The notes under the pieces were generated by a model. It searched no databases, was not told the DNA's origin, and was given only the letters and a program-made list of their open reading frames with translations. From Bacteroidetes bacterium UBA7368 (GTDB lineage Bacteria; Bacteroidota; Rhodothermia; Rhodothermales; UBA10348), in assembly GCA_002469915.1 (NCBI GenBank), contig DKOG01000021.1, forward strand, positions 1-6,567: 6,567 bases of DNA, written 5' to 3'. The position numbers and the translations under genes were made by a program. Positions within the stretch are counted from its first letter, which is position 1. Each line of letters begins with the position of its first letter. Positions 1 through 6,092 of the stretch are shown here, in pieces.

Positions 1-884
1 GTTTTTTCAAGCAAGGGTTGGAGATCTGCAAATTTGACGAGATCGGCATGCGAGAGTACATCGTCAATCTCACTCAGAACCTCTCCGGGTACGACCGTTC
101 CTGCTTGAGATCGCTGTAGTTTGTCCAGCAGTTCGCGGGTTGTGGATTCCAAGGCTGGTACGCGTGCTCGGCGGCCAACATAGGTGCGCAAAATATCGGT
201 GAGTTCAACATAGAATGGCTTCACAATTTCAGGATCGGATAGGTCCATAGCCGCCAGTTCTGTTAAACGCTCTACCGCTTCATCGTAGGGAGGGGTCTCG
301 GGTTCAAGAGTTGCCCCTGTCGATTCATCTTCGCCATCCCTACGCCTTTTCCACCACAGGGCAAAAACAATCGCGCTCAAGGCTAGCATGCCCAGAATCC
401 ATGGCCACCAGGATCGATCGAAGTCAGCGAGTGGCGTTATATCCTTCAATTCTGCTGCATCTTCAGGTACGAGCGATCCAATTCTCAGAAAAACGGGCGG
501 GGTCATGGCGACCAGTGTATCCATATCAGAAGCTAGGCCAACGGGAATGCCAGCCACACGTGCTGTGTCTAGAGCAAACGTAGTTGCTTCGTAGACGACC
601 GAATCAATACGTCCACCCAGATCGTAGGGGCGGCCTCCTTCCTTTAACACGTCTAGGATTTCGAAATCTCCTAGGCCAAATGCGGCCCCAACTTGTTGTA
701 TCGAGTCAGGAAGCATGGAATGAGGAAACAGCGCAGATCGAGTGCCATCATGGCCGAGCACTACGGTCAGTTCGAACCGATCTCCAATAGTGACCGAATC
801 TGCGGAGACGTACGCGTCCCCTTGCTGCGCGAAAGCGGGCAGGGAAAGTCCGAGAAACACGATATAGAAAAGGAGACGCTTCAA
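1..884 (-). CDS. BatD-like / DUF4381-like membrane protein, 3' end beyond the window
   Basis: 294 codons are visible and the frame is still open at the left edge, so the C-terminus is missing. Residues 1-19 form a signal peptide (MKRLLF, hydrophobic core, then AFA before QQG). Residues 20-155 are a predicted extracytoplasmic region whose opening (VSADSVTIGDRFELTV) has the beta-strand look of BatD-type domains. Residues 159-178 are a Trp-flanked transmembrane helix followed by the basic stop-transfer KRRR. From about residue 197 the cytoplasmic tail (PPYDEAVERL, then an FYVELTDILRTYVGRR-like helix) resembles DUF4381. The start is a TTG in the sequence TTGA, overlapping the DUF58 stop by 4 bases, which implies translational coupling. 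No other in-frame start keeps the signal peptide. In known Bat operons such proteins sit between DUF58 and the von Willebrand A proteins BatA/BatB, and are thought to join a membrane complex with them. The biochemical role is unknown. The architecture is clear; the family name is inferred from sequence resemblance and position. Confidence 0.8.
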   Translation of the reverse strand, partial: MKRLLFYIVFLGLSLPAFAQQGDAYVSADSVTIGDRFELTVVLGHDGTRSALFPHSMLPDSIQQVGAAFGLGDFEILDVLKEGGRPYDLGGRIDSVVYEATTFALDTARVAGIPVGLASDMDTLVAMTPPVFLRIGSLVPEDAAELKDITPLADFDRSWWPWILGMLALSAIVFALWWKRRRDGEDESTGATLEPETPPYDEAVERLTELAAMDLSDPEIVKPFYVELTDILRTYVGRRARVPALESTTRELLDKLQRSQAGTVVPGEVLSEIDDVLSHADLVKFADLQPLLEK

Positions 885-1756
885 TTCAATTTGTTACGTT
901 TGCGGAAGAATCGAATGAGGGGGTCCAAGTAGCCGATATCGGTGTGAATGGGTACTCGGTCCACGCGGAGTTTTCTGAATATGGTTTGCACATTCCGGGT
1001 TCTGATTTCGGCCTGCTCGGCGTACAGATCCCGAACGTGCATACTGCTGGTGTCCACCAATATCTGCTGTCCGGTTTCGGCATCCGTTATTTCGAGAAGT
1101 CCCACATCAGGAAGATCCAACTCGACCGGGTCGATCATGTGGACGGCAATGGTATCGTGACGCCGGGAGACCGCGCGGAGACTGTTTTCAAATCCATCAT
1201 CCATGAAATCACTGAGCACCATTACGATGGAACGTCGATGCAGCACGTGAACCATGTGATCGAGCGCAATCTTGATGTTGGTACCAGATGATTTGGTTTG
1301 ATGCGCAAAAAGATCTCTTATTAGGCGTAAAACGTGTTTTTTGCCCTTTTTTGGAGGTACAAAAAGCTCAACTTGGTCCGAAAAAAGGAGAAGACCGACT
1401 TTGTCGTTGTTCTGTATGGCACTAAAAGCCACCACAGCACAGATTTCCGCCGCCATCTCTCTTTTGAATTGCCCAGATGAAGCAAAATCTTCTGATCCAG
1501 ATACATCAACCGCGAGAAGTAGGGTTTGCTCACGCTCCTCTTCGAAAACCTTGATGAACGTTTCTGGGTATCGAGCAGACACATTCCAGTCAATATTGCG
1601 AACATCATCCCCGAATTGGTAGGGTCGGACTTCAGCGAAATCCATGCCCGTGCCCTTAAAGGCGGAATGGTATTCGCCTCCAAATATATTGCTCACGAGG
1701 CCCTTGGTTCGGATCTCGATCTGCCGGATTTTCTTGAATAACTCCTTGGGGATCAT
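881..1756 (-). CDS. DUF58 domain-containing protein (vWA-like, Bat operon)
   Basis: This 291-residue protein is full length for the compact, soluble DUF58 type. The family signature occupies residues 37-62: GMDFAEVRPYQFGDDVR followed by IDWN and SAR. Residues 80-88 (LLAVDVSGS) give the DxSxS metal-ion-dependent adhesion site of a von Willebrand A fold. T159 in SSGTN and the LSDFMDD strand at 181-187 are in place for the remaining MIDAS elements. There is no signal peptide or membrane helix, so it should act in the cytoplasm or be recruited to the membrane by partners. In the known family it is encoded with a MoxR AAA+ ATPase and BatA/BatB/BatD proteins, and is linked to chaperone-like or envelope-stress roles; no enzymatic activity is established. 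Here the next gene overlaps it by 4 bases, but the upstream neighbour is a creatininase homologue rather than moxR. The ATG at 1756 begins with the MIPKELFKKI-type N-terminus usual for the family. No clear ribosome binding site precedes it. Family assignment is near certain. Confidence 0.95.
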   Translation of the reverse strand: MIPKELFKKIRQIEIRTKGLVSNIFGGEYHSAFKGTGMDFAEVRPYQFGDDVRNIDWNVSARYPETFIKVFEEEREQTLLLAVDVSGSEDFASSGQFKREMAAEICAVVAFSAIQNNDKVGLLLFSDQVELFVPPKKGKKHVLRLIRDLFAHQTKSSGTNIKIALDHMVHVLHRRSIVMVLSDFMDDGFENSLRAVSRRHDTIAVHMIDPVELDLPDVGLLEITDAETGQQILVDTSSMHVRDLYAEQAEIRTRNVQTIFRKLRVDRVPIHTDIGYLDPLIRFFRKRNKLN

Positions 1757-1824
1757 AGTCTATTGTCGCTTCTGGCGGCTACAGAATCGATATAACGTAT
1801 CACATCGTCGGATGTTGTACGAAA

Positions 1825-2583
1825 TCAAGCGTACATATCATCAATATTAGCTGTTGAAAGGTCCACTAGGAAATGAGCCAGTTCTGTAGTCACCGCATCG
1901 AAAAATGAACTCCCTTTTTCGACACTAGATAGGTAAGGGTTCCCGACCCCAGTGCTTTCTGTTACGGACGTCCACTGTCTGGGAGCCCAGACTTTCTTTT
2001 CTTTCATAGCCTTGATGCGGAATTGCTTGGCAAAGCCGTCGGCTGCTTCCTCTAGAGGCCTGACGAGATCAGGAAATAAATACATCATCATGCTGGTCTC
2101 TAATTCCCCAGCATGGTCACCAGAATGGTCAAACACATCGGCCGGGTCGCTCATGGTATACCAATTGGCTGCGCATAGAAAAACAGGAGATGAGGCTTGA
2201 ATTTCCCGAATCATCTGCTTGAAATCGTTGCCTCCGTGTCCATTTAGAATCAGCATTTTCGAGATTCCACTATTCTCTACTGAAGTGACGAGGTCCTCAA
2301 GTAGCAGAGCCTGAGTGGAGGGGTTTAGGTTCATGGTTAACGGGATGTCCTGTTGCTGACAGTTTACGCCGAAAGGCACCGTCGGCAGAACGAGAGCTTG
2401 GGCTCCTTTTTCGCCAGCTAAGCTGGCTGCTCTTGCTGCAATTCGTTCAACCTGATAGTTGTCCGTTCCGTAAGGCAAGTGGTAGTTATGTGCTTCAGTT
2501 GCTCCCCAGGGAAGGATGGCAATTTCAAACTCAGTTTCTTGAACGTTTTTCCAGTTCAGCTCGGTCAGAATGGGAGTAGACAT
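1825..2583 (-). CDS. Creatininase family protein (metal-dependent amidohydrolase)
   Basis: This 252-residue protein has the creatininase-family metal-site motifs: GATEAHNYHLPYGTDN at 27-42 (E30, H32, H35, D41 as candidate ligands or active-site residues), NGHGGND at 114-120 (H116), and DHAGELETS at 156-164 (E160). Known members hydrolyse cyclic amides or related C-N bonds: creatinine, formamidopyrimidines in deazaflavin and riboflavin synthesis, 3-dehydro-scyllo-inosose, and the mycofactocin precursor (MftE). They are cytoplasmic, two-metal, usually hexameric enzymes. The substrate cannot be told from the sequence. The GGND rather than the HYEN-like motif of true creatininase argues against creatinine. 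I chose the ATG at 2583 because MSTPILTELNWKNV aligns with the usual family start; an ATG at 2610 and a GTG at 2628 are in frame and would add 9 or 15 residues lacking family character. No strong Shine-Dalgarno distinguishes them. It lies 68 bases upstream of the DUF58 gene on the same strand and is divergent from purQ. Family is secure, function open. Confidence 0.9.
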   Translation of the reverse strand: MSTPILTELNWKNVQETEFEIAILPWGATEAHNYHLPYGTDNYQVERIAARAASLAGEKGAQALVLPTVPFGVNCQQQDIPLTMNLNPSTQALLLEDLVTSVENSGISKMLILNGHGGNDFKQMIREIQASSPVFLCAANWYTMSDPADVFDHSGDHAGELETSMMMYLFPDLVRPLEEAADGFAKQFRIKAMKEKKVWAPRQWTSVTESTGVGNPYLSSVEKGSSFFDAVTTELAHFLVDLSTANIDDMYA

Positions 2584-2763
2584 GTGGGGCCGGTCTTGAT
2601 GGGTGGACATGTACCCGCAATTTCGCACATCTACCGTTAAGGCGCATCGATCTCCCGAAAAATGGGAATATGTGGTCGCTTTAACAAAAGGTTAGTCGAG
2701 GGCTGTAATCGCGTGCCCTATATTAAAGCTTCTGATTTCGCTGCAACCCTGAACCGCACGTCC
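2584..2763. promoter_or_regulatory. Divergent intergenic region between the creatininase gene and purQ
   Basis: Both flanking genes are transcribed away from this stretch, so it must hold or overlap the promoters of both. The best single element I see for purQ is a plus-strand TATATT at 2719-2724, but no good -35 hexamer lies 16-18 bases before it. A short TCCC/GGGA inverted repeat (2653-2656 and 2664-2667, loop of 7) lies mid-region. No convincing PurR-like operator or riboswitch structure is visible. The promoter role is inferred from gene orientation, not from a clear motif. Confidence 0.35.
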
Positions 2764-3468
2764 ATGTCTCTTCGCTTCGGAGTTATTGTTTTTCCCGGGT
2801 CCAATTGTGACCATGATGCTTACCATGTTGCCAAACACGTCTTTGGGCAGGAGGCGAGATTCATCTGGCATAAGGAAGCTGAACTAGGTGACGTAGATCT
2901 GGTGATCGTCCCGGGAGGGTTCTCTTACGGGGATTATCTCAGAAGTGGAGCTATTGCTCGTTTTTCTCCGATCATGAAAGACGTCGTGCGCTTTGCAAAT
3001 AATGGCGGACTGGTAATGGGTATTTGCAACGGATTTCAGATCCTGTGTGAGTCCGGGTTGTTACCTGGTGCGCTCATGCGGAATGAGTCCCTCCGGTTTG
3101 CGTGCAAGAACGTGTTTTTGAAACCCGAGAACAATGTGAGCGCTTTTACTCAAGGGATGTCGGTCAACGATGTTCTGGAGATCCCTATTGCTCACGGGGA
3201 AGGCAACTACTTCGCATCTGACGACGTCCTAACTCGCTTACAGCAGGAAGGTCGCGTTGCATTTCGCTATTGTGACGCTTCAGGTGAAATGACACAAGCT
3301 GCGAATCCAAATGGTTCATCCCGCAATATTGCTGGTATTCTAAACGAAGCAGGAAACGTCTTAGGCATGATGCCCCATCCCGAACGCGCAGCAGAGTCCA
3401 TTCTGGGTATGTCTGATGGCCGTCGAGTATTCGAGTCCATTCTAAACGCCGCCGGCGTAGCCATTTAG
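2764..3468 (+). CDS. purQ: Phosphoribosylformylglycinamidine synthase subunit PurQ (glutaminase)
   Basis: PurQ is the glutamine amidotransferase subunit of FGAM synthase, the fourth step of de novo purine synthesis. It releases ammonia from glutamine and passes it to small PurL, with PurS as the bridging subunit, in the cytoplasm. The 234 residues match the usual length. The class I glutaminase triad is intact: C88 in [10 protein letters not shown], and H205 and E207 in [23 protein letters not shown] (50-65) is a strong PurQ signature, as is the N-terminus [15 protein letters not shown]. The open frame continues upstream to 2662, adding 34 residues with no family similarity, so I placed the start at the ATG giving [12 protein letters not shown]. 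No Shine-Dalgarno is evident. Neither purS nor purL lies in this window, so the purine genes are probably scattered. A separate PurQ implies the three-subunit enzyme rather than the large single-chain PurL. Confidence 0.97.
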   Translation: MSLRFGVIVFPGSNCDHDAYHVAKHVFGQEARFIWHKEAELGDVDLVIVPGGFSYGDYLRSGAIARFSPIMKDVVRFANNGGLVMGICNGFQILCESGLLPGALMRNESLRFACKNVFLKPENNVSAFTQGMSVNDVLEIPIAHGEGNYFASDDVLTRLQQEGRVAFRYCDASGEMTQAANPNGSSRNIAGILNEAGNVLGMMPHPERAAESILGMSDGRRVFESILNAAGVAI

Positions 3469-3563
3469 GCAGAAACGTTTAATCGGCATTATTGAAAAGG
3501 GTAGGCTCCTCTTTTGGGAACAGTAAACGTAGTCCCGATCATCGAAGTCAATCCGTTGTACCT

Positions 3564-4715
3564 ATGAAGCGACTTCTGCGATTTTCCGCTTTTGGGCTTG
3601 GATCGATAGCCCTGCTAATTATAGCTTTTGTGGCACACATCTGGACTTCATTGGGATCGGCACCATCAGGTGACAGGCTGATTCGAATTTCTGAATCACC
3701 TCAGTTCGAAAACGGGCAATTTTATAACCGTCTTCCACCCATATCTCACGGGCTTTCTCTGGCCATGTTTAAAAAGTTTATTTCTGGTGGGAGTGACTTT
3801 ACGCACCCAGAAAACGAGCTTCCCGTACTTCATCGATCCAAGGCAGATTTTGATGATGTAAGTGAAGATGTGAGAGTGACTTGGCTGGGACACTCAACCA
3901 TATTAGTAGAGTTGGAGGGTATCCGTCTGCTGATTGACCCGGTATTTGGAGACTATGCCTCCCCAAATAAGATCAAGGGAATTAAACGTTATGCACCAGC
4001 GCCGCTACCCATTGGAGATCTTCCGGCAGTTGATGCTATTGTGATTTCACACGACCATTATGACCATTTAGATTCGGAAACCATCCGGACGTTGGCTTCA
4101 GAAGTACCTCGGTTTATTGTCCCACTCGGTATAGGATCGCACCTCGAGTATTGGGGTGTCGATTCAGATCGAATTCAGGAATTGGATTGGTGGGAGGAAG
4201 TTCAGATAGGGGGTATACGCGTCGTTAGCACGCCAGCAAGACATTTCTCGGGACGTTCTGTGAATGATAGAAATGCGACATTGTGGGCCGGCTGGGCCTT
4301 TAAAAGTCAGCATCGGTCCATTTTCTATAGTGGAGATAGCGCTATGTCACCCCATTTCAAGGAAATTGGGGAACGATTGGGACCTTTTGATCTGACGTTG
4401 ATGGAAACAGGGGCGTATGATCCAATGTGGATGGATGTGCATATGGGGCCAGAACAAGCTGTTCTAGCCCATCAAGACCTTCGCGGCCATGTTTTTCTAC
4501 CCGTACACTGGGGTATGTTTAATCTCGCTTTTCACGGATGGACGGAGCCTGTTGAACGCACCTTGGCGGCCGCGGCTGAGGTTGGAATACCCGTCGCTCT
4601 TCCTCGTTTAGGAGAAAGCATCACGCTTGATTCATACCCGAACCAGAAATGGTGGCCGGATACTCCGTGGCAGACCAAGAACGAAGTACCCATCACGTCT
4701 TCAGGACTGAAATAG
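3564..4715 (+). CDS. Membrane-anchored MBL-fold metallohydrolase, NAPE-PLD-like
   Basis: This 383-residue protein begins with a basic N-terminus (MKRLLR) and a hydrophobic helix at about residues 6-27, probably an uncleaved anchor holding the catalytic domain on the outer face of the inner membrane. The metallo-beta-lactamase fold follows: WLGHSTILVE (107-116), LIDPVFGDYASP (123-134), and the zinc motif HDHYDHLD with H163, H165, D167 and H168. Further candidate ligands are H227 (PARHFSGR), D258 (YSGDSA) and H315 (PVHWGMF). LDWWEE, TLWAGWAF, GAYDP and HMGPEQAV are typical of the N-acyl-phosphatidylethanolamine phospholipase D group, which cleaves NAPE to N-acylethanolamine and phosphatidic acid. 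Bacterial members are mostly uncharacterised, so the substrate is inferred. I prefer the ATG at 3564 over an upstream TTG at 3492, because the extra 24 residues are polar and would bury the signal anchor. It follows purQ by 95 bases and may be co-transcribed with it, without an obvious functional link. Confidence 0.9.
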   Translation: MKRLLRFSAFGLGSIALLIIAFVAHIWTSLGSAPSGDRLIRISESPQFENGQFYNRLPPISHGLSLAMFKKFISGGSDFTHPENELPVLHRSKADFDDVSEDVRVTWLGHSTILVELEGIRLLIDPVFGDYASPNKIKGIKRYAPAPLPIGDLPAVDAIVISHDHYDHLDSETIRTLASEVPRFIVPLGIGSHLEYWGVDSDRIQELDWWEEVQIGGIRVVSTPARHFSGRSVNDRNATLWAGWAFKSQHRSIFYSGDSAMSPHFKEIGERLGPFDLTLMETGAYDPMWMDVHMGPEQAVLAHQDLRGHVFLPVHWGMFNLAFHGWTEPVERTLAAAAEVGIPVALPRLGESITLDSYPNQKWWPDTPWQTKNEVPITSSGLK

Positions 4716-4724
4716 CACGCCGAA

Positions 4725-6011
4725 TTAGCTTTGTGATGGGGAATCAGTCTCGCCGCCGATTTGCCAATCCCGGTCTACGATGAGACGGGCCCCTTTGCGG
4801 AAGGTTAGGAAAGACCAGCCCCAACTGAACACGACGAATAGCCGGTTTTTGAACCCAACTAAAAAGTAGATATGGACTACCAACCAGGTGATCCATGCGA
4901 AAAGACCAGCAAATTTCAGTTTTCCGACTTCTACAATCGCGCTGCTTCTGCCAATAGTCGCCATTTGCCCGCGATCAGTGAACTTGAACGGCGACCGGGT
5001 CTTTTGGGCCAAATCATTAAGAATGGTATTGGCCGCAAAGCGACCTTGTTGCATGGCTACAGGAGCTGTTCCTGGAAGGTCTTTCGAGCCATCATCTATG
5101 TTGGATTGATCGCCCACTACAAATACATTTTGAAACCCTGGGATAGAAAGATCTGATTCTACCATAATGCGGTTGCCTCGATCTCGCCCAACGTCTCCAC
5201 CGAATTGCATGGTTTCGCCTTGGACTCCTGCCGCCCATACAACGGTTGAGGAGGAGATGCGCTCCGAGCCTACCGTGACACCATCTTCGTCGATATCTGA
5301 AACTAGGCTATTGGTCCAAATCTGGACACCTAATTTCTCAAGGTCTCGTGCAGCACGCTTTGCGTGCTGCAAACTGAACATGGGTAAAATTTGGGCTCCA
5401 CCCTCAATAAGGAAAATACGGGCAACGCTCGCGTCAATATTGCGGAAATCCCGGGCCAGTGTGTAGCGGGACATTTCTCCAATTGCACCGGCTAGTTCGA
5501 CGCCGGTAGGACCACCGCCAATGACAACGAATGTGAGTAATTTTTTCTGCTCCTTCGTGTCATCTGTCCGTTCCGCTTTTTCAAAGGCATTCAGCAAACG
5601 GCGTCGGATCTCAGTGGCTTGGGAGATGGTTTTTATACTAGGGGCGTACTCCTCCCATTCAGGATGATTGAAATAAGAAGGCTTTGCGCCGGCTGCCATG
5701 ATCAGGTAATCGAATGAAAAGGAGCCAATATCCGTATCTATCGAGTTGTCGCTTGTGTTCACACGCGTAACTACCCCTCTTAGCACACGCACATTTTCAT
5801 GTTTCGATAACAGACTTCGAATGGGTGCCGCTATATCAGCTGGAGACAATCCAGCCATAGCCACCTGATAGAGAAGCGGTTGAAAAAGATGAAAGTTTTG
5901 CTTGTCGATTAGCGTAACTCTGATGTCCTTTTTCGACCCAAGGGTTTTTGCTGCGGTAAGCCCTGCAAAACCACCGCCTACAATAACAACGTGTTTCATT
6001 TTTAAATCCAT
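4725..6011 (-). CDS. ndh: Type II NADH dehydrogenase (NDH-2), NAD(P)/FAD-dependent oxidoreductase
   Basis: NDH-2 passes electrons from NADH through FAD to quinone on the inner face of the cytoplasmic membrane without pumping protons. The 428-residue length is typical. The FAD-binding dinucleotide fold is at the N-terminus (VVIVGGGFAG, 8-17), the NADH-binding fold at VVIGGGPTGVELAG (162-175), and the second FAD contact at VFVVGDQS (296-303). APVAMQQG (316-323) corresponds to the family's quinone-site region, and FQPLLYQVA (43-51) is a characteristic motif. The C-terminal part (about 366-404) is rich in Trp, Phe and Val, including LFAWITWLVVHIYFLVGF at 370-387, and fits the membrane-anchoring tail of bacterial NDH-2. 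The first ATG is at 6011; a second, four codons on at 5999, gives MKHVVIVGGG and is an equally good start with GGA upstream. The gene is convergent with the MBL-fold gene and downstream of the sugar dehydrogenase gene on the same strand. The assignment is strong; a related quinone or ferredoxin reductase is less likely. Confidence 0.93.
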   Translation of the reverse strand: MDLKMKHVVIVGGGFAGLTAAKTLGSKKDIRVTLIDKQNFHLFQPLLYQVAMAGLSPADIAAPIRSLLSKHENVRVLRGVVTRVNTSDNSIDTDIGSFSFDYLIMAAGAKPSYFNHPEWEEYAPSIKTISQATEIRRRLLNAFEKAERTDDTKEQKKLLTFVVIGGGPTGVELAGAIGEMSRYTLARDFRNIDASVARIFLIEGGAQILPMFSLQHAKRAARDLEKLGVQIWTNSLVSDIDEDGVTVGSERISSSTVVWAAGVQGETMQFGGDVGRDRGNRIMVESDLSIPGFQNVFVVGDQSNIDDGSKDLPGTAPVAMQQGRFAANTILNDLAQKTRSPFKFTDRGQMATIGRSSAIVEVGKLKFAGLFAWITWLVVHIYFLVGFKNRLFVVFSWGWSFLTFRKGARLIVDRDWQIGGETDSPSQS

Positions 6012-6031
6012 ACACTTTATTCGGCTTCTTA

Positions 6032-6047
6032 GGGACTATTGAGTCCC
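6032..6047. promoter_or_regulatory. Perfect 6-bp dyad upstream of ndh (operator or hairpin)
   Basis: GGGACT (6032-6037) and AGTCCC (6042-6047) are perfect inverted copies around the loop ATTG. The dyad lies between the sugar dehydrogenase stop and the ndh start, just after the candidate -10. On the minus strand no T-run follows, so an intrinsic terminator for the upstream gene is unlikely. A repressor or activator site, or a 5'-leader hairpin, fits better. The symmetry is seen directly; the role is inferred. Confidence 0.4.
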
Positions 6048-6049
6048 AA

Positions 6050-6078
6050 ATGTTACCAGATTCAGGTTATTCTTTCAG
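6050..6078 (-). promoter_or_regulatory. Candidate sigma-70-like promoter for ndh
   Basis: Read on the minus strand, CTGAAA (6078-6073) and TAACAT (6055-6050) are separated by exactly 17 bases and each matches the sigma-70 consensus at 4 of 6 positions. Initiation would fall near 6043, about 32 bases before the first ATG of ndh. The -35 lies inside one copy of the 10-bp direct repeat, and the dyad at 6032-6047 overlaps the predicted start site. If the organism is a Bacteroidota the consensus differs, so this is only a candidate. Confidence 0.3.
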
Positions 6079-6092
6079 TGTCTCTTTCAGTG
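6071..6092. repeat. Two direct copies of TCTTTCAGTG, period 12
   Basis: TCTTTCAGTG occurs identically at 6071-6080 and 6083-6092, separated by TC, so the period is 12. The right copy contains the stop codon of the sugar dehydrogenase gene (complement of TCA at 6087-6089). The left copy contains the candidate -35 of ndh. It may be a small tandem duplication or a two-site protein-binding element. Confidence 0.55.

Noticed and set aside
311..932. Several plus-strand open frames of 68-90 codons
   Set aside because: They lie antisense to the BatD/DUF4381-like gene, which has a signal peptide, membrane helix and family-like tail. Their translations resemble no protein and have no start signals.
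1321..1741. Alternative open frames on both strands within the DUF58 gene
   Set aside because: The DUF58 frame carries all the conserved motifs; the others are shadows with unnatural composition.
2653..2667. TCCC/GGGA inverted repeat between the divergent genes as an operator or terminator
   Set aside because: The stem is only 4 bp with a 7-base loop, which is expected by chance, and no T-run follows.
2662..2763. 34-residue N-terminal extension of PurQ from an upstream in-frame ATG
   Set aside because: The added residues have no PurQ character, while the ATG at 2764 gives the standard family N-terminus and length.
3448..3462. GC-rich palindrome near the 3' end of purQ as a terminator
   Set aside because: It lies inside the coding sequence, has a one-base loop and is not followed by a T-run.
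3492..3563. 24-residue extension of the MBL-fold protein from a TTG
   Set aside because: The extension is polar and would move the basic, hydrophobic membrane anchor away from the N-terminus; the ATG at 3564 fits better.
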